The position numbers and the translations under genes are program-made. A stretch of DNA of 64,000 nucleotides, taken from NCBI RefSeq assembly GCF_034676725.1, contig NZ_JAUCBR010000004.1:4244001-4308000 (forward strand), given 5' to 3'. How positions within the stretch are numbered: position 1 is the first letter of the stretch; each line of letters opens with the position of its first letter. This document shows, in pieces, positions 8,777-22,372 of the stretch. Below the pieces are notes generated by a model. The model was not told where the DNA came from and searched no databases. It was given only the letters and a program-made list of their open reading frames with translations. This DNA is from Denitromonas sp. (GTDB lineage: Bacteria > Pseudomonadota > Gammaproteobacteria > Burkholderiales > Rhodocyclaceae).

Positions 8777-9619
8777 ATGCGATTCGAAGGCAGCGACAGC
8801 TATGTCGCCACAGACGACCTGAAACTGGCGGTGAACGCGGCCATCACGCTACAGCGCCCGTTGCTGATCAAGGGCGAACCCGGCACCGGCAAGACCATGC
8901 TGGCCGAAGAAGTCGCCGCCGCACTCGGCCTGCCCTTGCTGCAATGGCACATCAAGTCCACCACCAAGGCGCAGCACGGTCTGTACGAATACGACGCGGT
9001 CTCGCGCCTGCGCGACTCGCAGTTGGGCGACGACAAGGTCAAGGACATCGCCAACTACATCGTCAAGGGCGTGCTGTGGCAGGCCTTCGAGCAGGACACC
9101 CCCTGCGTGGTGCTGATCGACGAAATCGACAAGGCCGACATCGAGTTCCCCAACGACCTGCTGCGCGAACTCGACCGCATGGAGTTCCATGTGTACGAAA
9201 CGCGCCAGACCATCGCCGCGCGCCAGCGCCCGATCGTCGTCATCACCTCCAACAACGAGAAGGAGCTGCCCGACGCCTTCCTGCGCCGCTGCTTCTTCCA
9301 CTACATCCAGTTTCCCGACGCCGAGACCATGCAGCGCATCGTCGACGTCCATTACCCGGGCATCAAGCCGGCCCTGGTCAAGGAAGCGCTGGAGGTCTTC
9401 TTCGGCCTGCGCAGCATCCCCGGCCTCAAGAAAAAGCCCTCTACCTCCGAACTGATCGACTGGCTCAAGCTGCTGATGGCCGAAGACCTGCCGCCCGACG
9501 CCCTGCACGCACGCGGCGATGCGGCCGCGCTGCCGCCACTGCATGGCGCCTTGCTCAAGAACGAGCAGGACGTCCACCTGTTCGAACGCCTCGCCTTCAT
9601 GGCCAAACGCAACCGCTGA
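8777..9619 (+). CDS. MoxR-family AAA+ ATPase
   Basis: 280 residues. Walker A GEPGTGKT at 33-40, Walker B VVLIDEID at 111-118, sensor I in ITSNNEKE, and arginine finger candidates in the FLRRCFF segment. MoxR-type ATPases (relatives CbbQ, NorQ, CoxD) work with a von Willebrand A partner to remodel or activate target proteins. The likely partner is the vWA gene at 11955, two genes downstream on the same strand. Between them lie a small membrane protein and a TIR protein. The target is unknown. Confidence 0.9.
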   Translation: MRFEGSDSYVATDDLKLAVNAAITLQRPLLIKGEPGTGKTMLAEEVAAALGLPLLQWHIKSTTKAQHGLYEYDAVSRLRDSQLGDDKVKDIANYIVKGVLWQAFEQDTPCVVLIDEIDKADIEFPNDLLRELDRMEFHVYETRQTIAARQRPIVVITSNNEKELPDAFLRRCFFHYIQFPDAETMQRIVDVHYPGIKPALVKEALEVFFGLRSIPGLKKKPSTSELIDWLKLLMAEDLPPDALHARGDAAALPPLHGALLKNEQDVHLFERLAFMAKRNR

Positions 9620-9651
9620 CGGCCCTTCCCGCGCACCACACGAGCCCCCGT

Positions 9652-9885
9652 ATGAAAGTCCTGCTCTTCGCCATCGGCACCGCCGTCATGCCCATCCTGA
9701 TGGTCTTCGGTTTCGGCATCTACATCGCCGCCAACCAGCCGGCACCGCCGCCGCTGATCATGTCCGGCGGCGCCGGCATGACGCTGGGACTCGTCTCGCT
9801 GGCCGGTTTCCTGGCCTGCATCGTCGGCCTGCACCGCGCCTACATGGCCCGCCAGCGCGCCCGCCTGGAGGCGGCCGAAGACTAA
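9652..9885 (+). CDS. Small two-helix membrane protein
   Basis: 77 residues, not recognised. Two hydrophobic segments, about 3-26 and 43-61, are joined by a short Pro-rich loop (NQPAPPPL); the C-terminus is charged (RAYMARQRARLEAAED). By the positive-inside rule the C-terminal end should be cytoplasmic. It starts 32 bases after the MoxR gene and ends 49 bases before the TIR gene. It might anchor or regulate the MoxR/vWA module; this is inferred from position only. Confidence 0.7.
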   Translation: MKVLLFAIGTAVMPILMVFGFGIYIAANQPAPPPLIMSGGAGMTLGLVSLAGFLACIVGLHRAYMARQRARLEAAED

Positions 9886-9934
9886 TCCGCGCCACGCCTG
9901 CCGCGCCTCGCTGCTATGCTTGCAGTACGAAGGC

Positions 9935-11894
9935 ATGAGGGCCGCAGGCGTGGATGGCATCTTCATCAGCTATCGTCGGGACGATTCGGCCGGTTACGCC
10001 GGCCGTCTCTATGATCGTCTGGCTGCGCATTTTGGCGCAGACCGGGTGTTCATGGATGTCGAAGGCATCGAGCCCGGCACCGACTTCGTCGACGCCATCG
10101 AGGGCGCCGTTGCCTCCTGCCGCGTCCTCATCGTCCTGATCGGGGACGAATGGCTCTCTGCCACCGACGCCCGCGGGCGCCGCCGGCTCGACGACCCGCA
10201 TGATTTCATCCGTCTCGAGACCCGCGCGGCCCTCGCCCGCGACATCCGTGTCGTGCCGGTCCTGCTCGACAGGGCGCCGATGCCGACCGTCGACGACCTG
10301 CCCGAAGACCTGCAAGCGCTGGTCCGGCGCCAGGCCGTCGAGCTGAACCACAAGCAGTGGGACGCCACCTCGGGCGAACTGATCCGCACGCTGGAAAAGA
10401 TTCTCGATGCCAGCGACACACCGCCGCCGAGTACCGTCCCCCCGCAGCCCGAGCCCCCGGCCCCGAAGGCGCCAGCGGCCACCCCGCCAACGCCCGGGGC
10501 GACGACGACGTGGGGGCGCTGGGCCGTCATCGCCGCGGTGTTTCTCATCGCCGCCGGCGCCTGGTTCGCGCTCAATCGCGCGCCAGCACCGCCCGCCGCC
10601 CCGACGCCCGAGCCACCCATCGCAACGCCAGAACCCGCCCCGTCCCCCGCCCCGGACCGGCTGCTCGCCGAAACACCCGCGGACGCCTTCGACACCACCA
10701 CCGTTGGCGAAACCACCACCCGCGAGCTACGCCTGCGCAATACCGGCCAGGCCACGGTCAAGCTACGCTCGACACTGACCGACAACCCCCAGGGCAGCTT
10801 CCGCGTGCTGGTTCGACACCTGCGGCGATGCCGTACGCGCAAACAGCAGCTGCAGCTATACGGTCGCCTTTGCCCCGACCACCGCCGGCGACCACCGCGC
10901 CACACTCAGCGTCACGCCAGCAAACGGTGAGGCCGTGCGCTGGCAGCTGTCGGCCAAGGCCGATGCCGCCGCGCCCCCTGCGCCAGCCCCCGTCGCCGAG
11001 CGCCCGGCCCCCGAACCAGCGCCGGCACCCGCACCAACGCCACGGCCGCAGCCCGCACCACAACCGGCGCCGCCCGCGCCCCGCATCCTCAGCCTCGACG
11101 CCCGCCCCGAGGCCGGTGGCGCCAAGATCTGCTACCGCGTCGAAAACGCCAGCCAGTTGTCGCTCACCCCGCGCCCCGGCGACCTGCCCGACACCGCTCG
11201 CAACTGCATCACGGTCGCGCTCTCGGCCCCGGCAACGCTCACCCTGAATGCCAGCGGCCCCGGCGGCAGCACTCGCCAGAGCGTGCAAGCCGCGCCGGCG
11301 CCATCGCCGGTGGCCAGCTCCCACCCCCAGCCCGGCGAGACCTGGATCTACCGCAGCCGCGGCAAGTGGCCAACCAGCCCCACACGCACCCTGCACTTCA
11401 CCACCGATCGCGTCGACGGCACGACGGTGTACGAAAAGATGAGCATCACCGCCCCCCAGGCCAGTCGTGCCATCCTCCGCCGCTCGCCCGGCCCCCAGGC
11501 AGCGGTGATCGACTGGGGTGACATCGGCTGGGAGTTCAGCCCCTGGCTGGCCGCCTTCGACCCGCCCAACGAGGCCGGACGCTGGCGCGGCATCGGCACA
11601 CCGGCGCTGGAGGGCCGCTGGGACGGCTGGAGCACGATTGCCAAGGTCGACGGCCGCGACCGCGTTCGCGTCCCGGCGGGCACCTTCGACGCCGTGCGCA
11701 TCGAGGTCTGGAGCACCCGCCGGGCCACCGGCGGCTCGGCCATGCGCGACATCGAACCCACCACCGTGCACTTCGACATCTGGTATGCGCCCGAGGCCCG
11801 CCGCTATATCAAGATGGTGCGCACCACCAAGGCCGCCACCAACGCCGAAATCGAAAAGGACACCTTCGAGCTGCTCGAGATCCGTTCCCGCTGA
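9935..11894 (+). pseudogene. Membrane-anchored TIR-domain protein, split by an apparent +1 frameshift
   Basis: Repaired length about 652 residues. 1-130: bacterial TIR domain (GIFISYRRDDSAGYAGRLYD, VFMDVEGIEPG), with Glu95 in FIRLETRAAL at the position of the glutamate that is catalytic in NAD-cleaving TIRs. 160-195: proline-rich. 196-213: one membrane helix. About 255-345: a HYDIN/ASPM-like beta-sandwich (RLRNTGQATVKL ... CSYTVAFAPTTAGDH). Then a Pro/Ala linker, an Ig-like domain with two cysteines (about 388-450), and a 190-residue beta-rich C-terminal domain resembling DUF3108 (VPAGTFDAVRIEV). Topology: TIR inside, the rest periplasmic. The frame changes from 2 to 3 at a GTTCGAC (10811-10817); removing one T gives continuous sequence. 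Without repair, TIR and helix survive but end in a missense tail at 10930. Start codon uncertain (TTG 9920, ATG 9935 or GTG 9950). Confidence 0.8.
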
Positions 11895-11954
11895 GCGCTC
11901 GACAGGCGCCCGGGCGAGCGGCATCATGACGGCTTCTGTCCCCGGAACCCTGCC

Positions 11955-13136
11955 GTGCTGATCCCGTTTTTCCTCCATCTTCGCCAGCACAAGCTGCCGG
12001 TCTCGACCAAGGAATTCCTGACCCTGCTCGACGGCCTTCAGCAGCGGGTGTGTGGCCACTCGATCGATGATTTCTATGTTTTCTCGCGCACCTGCCTGAT
12101 CAAGGACGAAAGCCACTACGACCGCTTCGACAAGGCCTTCGGCAGCTATTTCTCTGGCGTGACCGAGATTCCCGGCCTGGATGTCGACCTCCCGGAAGAC
12201 TGGCTCAAGGCGCTGGCCACCAAGCACCTGAGCGCCGAAGAAAAGGCCGCGCTGCAAAAGCTCGGCTTGGACAGCTTGATGGAGGAATTCAAGAAGCGCC
12301 TGGAAGAACAGAAGGGCCGCCACCAGGGCGGCAGCAAATGGGTTGGCACCGGCGGCAGCTCGCCCTTTGGCAACGCCGGCTACCACCCCGAGGGCATTCG
12401 CGTCGGCGGCGAATCGGCGGGCAACCGCACTGCGGTCAAGGTGTGGGAGAAGCGCGAGTTCCGCAATCTGGACGACAGCGTCGAGATCGGCACCCGCAAC
12501 ATCAAGATCGCCCTGCGCCGCCTGCGCCGCTTTGCGCGCGAGGGCGCAGTCGAGGAGCTGGACCTCGAAGGCACCATCTCCGCGACTGCCCGCAACGCCG
12601 GCTGGCTCGATCTGCACATGCGCCCGGAGCGCCACAACGCGGTCAAGGTGTTGATGTTCTTCGACATCGGTGGCTCGATGGACGACCACATCAAGGTCTG
12701 CGAGGAGCTGTTCTCGGCCAGCCGCACCGAATTCAAGCACCTGGAGTATTTCTACTTCCACAACTGCGTCTACGACCATGTGTGGCGCGACGCCTATCGA
12801 CGGCACTCGGAGCGTACGCCGACCCTCGACGTGATCCACACCTACGGGCCGGACTACAAGCTGATCTTTGTCGGCGACGCCACCATGAGCCCCTACGAGA
12901 TCCTGCAGCCCGGTGGCGCTATCGAATACATGAACGACGAACCCGGCGCCGACTGGCTGCGCCGTCTGCTCGACACCTACCCGTCGGCGGCCTGGCTCAA
13001 CCCCGAACCCGAGCGCCTGTGGGAGTACCGCCAGTCGATCCGCATCATCCGCGACATCCTCGGCCAGGAACGCATGTATCCGCTGACCCTCGACGGCCTC
13101 AGCCGCGCCATCAGCGCGCTGTCAAAGAAGCGTTAG
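11955..13136 (+). CDS. vWA-domain protein, CoxE-like partner of the MoxR ATPase
   Basis: 393 residues from GTG 11955. The N-terminal 220 residues are helical and charged, with a Gly-rich patch near 125-155. A von Willebrand A domain follows, with the metal-ion-dependent adhesion site D-x-G-x-S seen as DIGGS at 237-241. CoxE-like vWA proteins pair with MoxR ATPases; the whole pair-plus-insert runs on one strand from the promoter at 8711. It ends four bases inside the convergent M61 peptidase gene. Confidence 0.88.
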   Translation: MLIPFFLHLRQHKLPVSTKEFLTLLDGLQQRVCGHSIDDFYVFSRTCLIKDESHYDRFDKAFGSYFSGVTEIPGLDVDLPEDWLKALATKHLSAEEKAALQKLGLDSLMEEFKKRLEEQKGRHQGGSKWVGTGGSSPFGNAGYHPEGIRVGGESAGNRTAVKVWEKREFRNLDDSVEIGTRNIKIALRRLRRFAREGAVEELDLEGTISATARNAGWLDLHMRPERHNAVKVLMFFDIGGSMDDHIKVCEELFSASRTEFKHLEYFYFHNCVYDHVWRDAYRRHSERTPTLDVIHTYGPDYKLIFVGDATMSPYEILQPGGAIEYMNDEPGADWLRRLLDTYPSAAWLNPEPERLWEYRQSIRIIRDILGQERMYPLTLDGLSRAISALSKKR

Positions 13137-14914
13137 GCGCCGAGCCAGCCTTTGCGCAAGCGCTGCACGGCCGCCGCCGGACGCGGCGCCAGTTCGAGCT
13201 GCACCGGGCACTCCCCGGCATCGAGCGACACATCGAAGCACATCAGCTCGTCACGGCGAAAGGCGTGCACGCGCACCGTATCGCCCGCGGCACGGCGGGC
13301 GAGCATCGGCTCCAGCGTCTCGGCGCCCACTTTCAGCCCGTCGATCGCAATCAGGGTATCACCGGCAGACAGACCCGCCCGATGCGCGGCGCCCCCCTCG
13401 TGCACGACCGCCAGCACGGCGGCGCCCGTTGAACCGCTCAGGCGCGCCCCCAGCGACGGTGCCTTGGGCGAGGCATGGGACACCCGCACCCCGACCGGCC
13501 TCAACCAGCGTGCCAGCGGCAGGTCGTCGGTCCCGTGCACCGCCTTGCGCAGCCAGCGCGCCACGGCCGCGCCGCCCACGCTCGCCACCTGTTCGAACAC
13601 ACCCGCTTCGGTCACGCCGACACCGGTCTGTCCATGGGCCTGCCACAAGGCCCGCATCACGTCATCGAGACTGCGCTGGCCGTCGCTGGCGATGCGCAGC
13701 TGCAGGTCCAGCGCCAAGGCGATCAACCCGCCCTTGCTGTAGTAGCTGACGATCGCATTCGCCGCGTTCTCGTCCTGGCGGTAATACTTGGTCCACGCGT
13801 CGAAGGACGATTCGGCCACGCTCTGCTTGAGGCGCCCGCTACCCTTGTGAACCTGGGTGATGGTCTTGGCGAGCAGCCCCAGGTAATCGGCCGGCGTGAT
13901 CACGCCCGAACGCACCAGCGCCAGGTCGTCGTAATACGAGGTGAAGCCTTCGAACAACCACAGCAGCGGCGTGTAGGTTTCCTGTGACAGATCGTAGGGG
14001 ATGAAGGCCGCCGGACGAATGCGCTTGACGTTCCAGCTGTGGAAATACTCATGGCTGCACAGGCCGAGGAAGCGCCGGTAGCCCTCGGTCTGCCCGGTCA
14101 TGCCGTCAAACGGCAGGTCATCCCGGCGGGTCAGCAAGGCCGTCGAGGCGCGATGCTCCAGCCCGCCATAGCCGTCGCCCACCACCATGGTCAGAAACAG
14201 ATAACGCGACATCGGCGGCGGCGCACCGAACAGGGCAATCTGCCACTCGCAGATCTGCGTCAGATCGGCGCACAGGCGAGTCATGTCGCAATCGTGCCGG
14301 CCAGTCAGGACCACCTCGTGCGGCACGCCGCCGGCGGTGAAGGTGGCTAGGGTGAAGTCGCCCATCTCGACCGGGTGATCGATCAGCTCGTCGTAGTCGT
14401 CCGCCTCGTACCAGCCAAAGCCATGACGGCGGGCCGCGCCATCGATGCCCGTGGCCTCACGCATTGCCGTGGCCACCCGCCAGTCGCCGATGGCGTCGAC
14501 CGGCGGTGGCTGGATCTCCACCAGGTAGCGCTGCGCGCTCTGCCCCTCGACCGCCAGGAACACGCTGGTGCCATTGAAAAAACCGTGCGTCTGATCGAGG
14601 TGTGCCGTACGCACCGACAGATCCCAGGCATAGACCGTATAGGCCACGGTCAGCGCCACACCGGGTGGCACACGGCCGGCCCGCCAGCTGTGCTTGTCGC
14701 GCTTCTCGAGGGCGACCGGCATACCGCCGGCGCTGGCCGCGATGGTCACGATATTCTTGGCAAAATCGCGCACCATGTAGCTGCCCGGAATCCATGCCGG
14801 CAGCGACACGACCTGCCCGGTGGCGGCTGGCGCGGGAATCTCGCAGCTGACGGCAAACAGATGGCCGGCGAGATCAAGCGGCTGGATGCGGTAACGGACC
14901 GGGGCGGAAGGCAT
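13133..14914 (-). CDS. M61 family metallopeptidase with PDZ domain (glycyl aminopeptidase-like)
   Basis: 593 residues. An N-terminal beta-rich domain precedes a thermolysin-like catalytic domain with HEYFHSWNVKR (zinc ligands and catalytic Glu in HExxH) and the third ligand Glu in FEGFTSYYDDL. A C-terminal PDZ domain lies around 490-570 (HRAGLSAGDTLIAIDG). No signal peptide is visible, so it is probably cytoplasmic. M61 enzymes are glycyl or general aminopeptidases. It lies 83 bases downstream of ftsH, separated by a strong terminator. Confidence 0.92.
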   Translation of the reverse strand: MPSAPVRYRIQPLDLAGHLFAVSCEIPAPAATGQVVSLPAWIPGSYMVRDFAKNIVTIAASAGGMPVALEKRDKHSWRAGRVPPGVALTVAYTVYAWDLSVRTAHLDQTHGFFNGTSVFLAVEGQSAQRYLVEIQPPPVDAIGDWRVATAMREATGIDGAARRHGFGWYEADDYDELIDHPVEMGDFTLATFTAGGVPHEVVLTGRHDCDMTRLCADLTQICEWQIALFGAPPPMSRYLFLTMVVGDGYGGLEHRASTALLTRRDDLPFDGMTGQTEGYRRFLGLCSHEYFHSWNVKRIRPAAFIPYDLSQETYTPLLWLFEGFTSYYDDLALVRSGVITPADYLGLLAKTITQVHKGSGRLKQSVAESSFDAWTKYYRQDENAANAIVSYYSKGGLIALALDLQLRIASDGQRSLDDVMRALWQAHGQTGVGVTEAGVFEQVASVGGAAVARWLRKAVHGTDDLPLARWLRPVGVRVSHASPKAPSLGARLSGSTGAAVLAVVHEGGAAHRAGLSAGDTLIAIDGLKVGAETLEPMLARRAAGDTVRVHAFRRDELMCFDVSLDAGECPVQLELAPRPAAAVQRLRKGWLGA

Positions 14915-14946
14915 GCGTCAATCCCTGGGGGGCCGGCAGCGCCGGC

Positions 14947-14978
14947 GAAAAAAGAAATGGCCGGCAAGTGCCGGCCAT
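14947..14978 (-). terminator. Rho-independent terminator after ftsH
   Basis: Perfect 10-base inverted repeat ATGGCCGGCA/TGCCGGCCAT (14957-14978) with a two-base loop. On the minus strand it is followed by a T-rich run (14947-14956), placed just after the ftsH stop. Confidence 0.85.
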
Positions 14979-14997
14979 CGGTATCACAAAGCGGTGA

Positions 14998-16890
<1,893 letters not shown>

Positions 16891-16999
16891 CGCGACTTCC
16901 TTGAACGCCCGGCAGGGGCACTAGTGATGCAGACCCATTCTATGGGTGAACGTTCCCGCAGGCAAAACAAACCAAACTTATCGGCCCGATAAGGCCGCG

Positions 17000-17626
17000 C
17001 TATTCGACCGGCTTGACCCCGAGGCCCAGCAAATACACTTCGGTGCTGCGGTCACGCGACGCGGCCGGCTTGCGCACCACCACCGAGCGGAACGCGGCCT
17101 GCATGGCGCGACGGTACTCGTCAAAGCCCGCCCCCTGAAACACCTTGACCAGAAAGTTGCCGCCCGGCTTGAGATGCTCGACGGCGAAATCCAGCGCCAG
17201 CTCGCACAAGCCGATCGATCGCGCCTGATCAGCCGCCGCGATACCCGATATGTTGGGGGCCATGTCCGATAACACAAGGTCAACGGGCCGACCGTCGAGC
17301 GTGGCCTCCAGTTCGCGCAACACCGCCGCGTCCTGAAAGTCGCCCTGGATGAAGGTCATCCGCGGCAGACCGAGTACCTCGAGCAGATCCAGTGCAATCA
17401 CCCGGCCGCCGTCACCGACCTTCTGCGACGCCACCTGGCTCCACGACCCCGGCGCCGCGCCGAGGTCGACCACCACCATGCCGGGGCGGAGGAGCTTGTC
17501 CTTGTCGTCGATCTCGAGCAGCTTGTAGGCTGCACGGGCGCGATAGCCCGAGGCGCGCGCCTGCTGGACATAGGTGTCGTTCAGATGCTCGCGCATCCAC
17601 GCCTTGCTGGTCTTGCTACGCTTCAT
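17000..17626 (-). CDS. rlmE: 23S rRNA 2'-O-methyltransferase (U2552)
   Basis: 208 residues, RrmJ/FtsJ family. SAM-binding motif VVDLGAAPGSWSQVA; the catalytic K-D-K-E set is represented by the early lysine of YKLLEID, the Asp in LSDMAPN, the Lys in FLVKVF and a late Glu. Methylates U2552 of 23S rRNA in late 50S assembly. Starts 41 bases from the divergent yhbY gene and ends 109 bases before the ftsH start. Confidence 0.96.
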   Translation of the reverse strand: MKRSKTSKAWMREHLNDTYVQQARASGYRARAAYKLLEIDDKDKLLRPGMVVVDLGAAPGSWSQVASQKVGDGGRVIALDLLEVLGLPRMTFIQGDFQDAAVLRELEATLDGRPVDLVLSDMAPNISGIAAADQARSIGLCELALDFAVEHLKPGGNFLVKVFQGAGFDEYRRAMQAAFRSVVVRKPAASRDRSTEVYLLGLGVKPVE

Positions 17627-17667
17627 AGGAGTAGAATCGCGTCCTTTTCTGCAAACGGATCAACCAC

Positions 17668-18105
17668 ATGACTGACCTCACGCCCGTCCAGCGACGTGCT
17701 CTTCGCGCCCGCGCCCACCATCTGAATCCGGTGGTCAGTGTTGCGGGCAACGGGTTGAGCCCCTCGGTGCTGGCTGAAATCAATCACGCCCTGACGGCTC
17801 ACGAGCTGATCAAGGTCCGCGTCTATGGCGAAGACCGCGACGCCCGGCAACAGTTGATGGCCGAGATCTGCGAGCAGACCGGCGCCGCCAGCGTTCAGCA
17901 TATCGGCAATATCCTCGTGCTGTGGCGCGAAGCGCCGGCCGACGAAAAACCCGCGGCCGAGGTCAAGAAGAAGCCCGCGCCGCGCGCGGCGGCCGACAAG
18001 CCCAGGGCCCGCGCCCCCTACAGCCGCGATGCCGCAGCCGGTCGCGCCAAGCCCGCTGGCCGCAGCACGCGAACCGCCGCACCGCGCCGCCAGTCACGTG
18101 GCTGA
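17668..18105 (+). CDS. yhbY: CRM-domain RNA-binding protein YhbY
   Basis: 145 residues. The first 95 form the YhbY/CRM domain (LTPVQRRALRARAHHLNPVV, GNGLSPSVLAEI, LIKVRVYGEDRDARQ) that binds pre-50S particles. A long Lys/Arg/Ala-rich tail (from about 98) adds about 45 residues beyond the E. coli protein and probably adds nonspecific RNA binding. Divergent from rlmE; its end overlaps the convergent DUF4149 gene by 12 bases. Confidence 0.93.
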   Translation: MTDLTPVQRRALRARAHHLNPVVSVAGNGLSPSVLAEINHALTAHELIKVRVYGEDRDARQQLMAEICEQTGAASVQHIGNILVLWREAPADEKPAAEVKKKPAPRAAADKPRARAPYSRDAAAGRAKPAGRSTRTAAPRRQSRG

Positions 18106-18585
18106 CGACACTGGCGTGTCCGCCGTGCCAGCCGGCACCGCGGCGCGCCAGACGGCAAACACCCCGAGCAGGCTCTGGCACAGGTAGAGCACGCTGGCCA
18201 CGCCGTGCCACATGGCAAACCGGTCCTTCAGCTCGCTGGCCATGGCCCCGGCGGGGCCCGCCTCGGCCTTGATGCCGGCGATGATCGGATCGATCACGAA
18301 CTGCCCCACGCACACCAGCGCCAGCATGCCGACCACGCAGATCACGACCACCCGCGGCAACGGCAAGGCATGGCTGCGGGCAAACTGCAGAAACAGCAAC
18401 CCGGCACCACACACCAGCCCCAGCCAGGCAACGTTCTGGAACAGTGCGCCAGCCAGCGCGCCGGCCAGCACCGGGTTGTCCAGCTCCCCGAACAGTACCG
18501 GCACCACCAGATAGCCCACCGCCCACATTGCACCGACCCACAGGGTGAGGAGCAGGCGCTGCAGGCGGGCGACGGTGGCGGTCAC
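18094..18585 (-). CDS. DUF4149 family membrane protein
   Basis: 163 residues from GTG 18585 with four predicted membrane helices (about 8-28, 42-65, 75-95, 125-145). LWVGAMWAVGYLVVPVLF at the N-terminus is typical of the DUF4149/TMEM205-like family, of unknown function. It sits eight bases downstream of greA and is probably co-transcribed with it. Confidence 0.8.
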   Translation of the reverse strand: MTATVARLQRLLLTLWVGAMWAVGYLVVPVLFGELDNPVLAGALAGALFQNVAWLGLVCGAGLLFLQFARSHALPLPRVVVICVVGMLALVCVGQFVIDPIIAGIKAEAGPAGAMASELKDRFAMWHGVASVLYLCQSLLGVFAVWRAAVPAGTADTPVSSAT

Positions 18586-18593
18586 GGTCTGGC

Positions 18594-19070
18594 TCAGATA
18601 TAGCGGACGTCGATGATCTCGTATTCGCGCACGCCGCCCGGGGCCTGAACCTCGGCCACGTCGCCGGCGTACTTGCCGATCAGCGCACGGGCGATCGGCG
18701 AGCTGATCGAGATCTTGCCCAGCTTGATGTCCGCTTCGTCGTCGCCGACGATCTGGTAGGTCACGGTGCTTTCGTTCTCGAGGTCTTCAAGTTCGATGGT
18801 GGCACCGAACACGCAGCGGCCGTCGGCGTCCAGCAAGGCCGGGTCGATGATCTGCGCCATCGACAGCTTGCCTTCGACTTCCTTGATGCGCCCCTCGATA
18901 AAGCCCTGACGCTCCTTGGCGGCGTCGTACTCGGCGTTTTCCGACAGGTCACCGTGCGAGCGCGCCTCGGCAATCGCGGCGATGACGCTCGGCCGCTCGA
19001 CGGTTTTCAGCGTGTGAAGTTCTTGCCGGAGCAGCTCGGCTCCGGTCACGGTCAGAGGAATCTTGTTCAT
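18594..19070 (-). CDS. greA: Transcription elongation factor GreA
   Basis: 158 residues, exactly the usual length. Rescues backtracked RNA polymerase by stimulating transcript cleavage. Seen: the N-terminal coiled coil with its acidic tip (GDLSENAEYDAAKERQGF) and the C-terminal FKBP-like domain (ISISSPIARALIGKYAGD). Four bases after carB; carA-carB-greA is a conserved order in proteobacteria. Confidence 0.97.
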   Translation of the reverse strand: MNKIPLTVTGAELLRQELHTLKTVERPSVIAAIAEARSHGDLSENAEYDAAKERQGFIEGRIKEVEGKLSMAQIIDPALLDADGRCVFGATIELEDLENESTVTYQIVGDDEADIKLGKISISSPIARALIGKYAGDVAEVQAPGGVREYEIIDVRYI

Positions 19071-19074
19071 TGTC

Positions 19075-22293
<3,219 letters not shown>

Positions 22294-22372
22294 GTGCTTG
22301 CCTCGATAACTCGGTAAATGTGATGTGTCGGAGGAACGGGCGGCCCCGCGTGCGCCGGGGCCGGTCACATCA

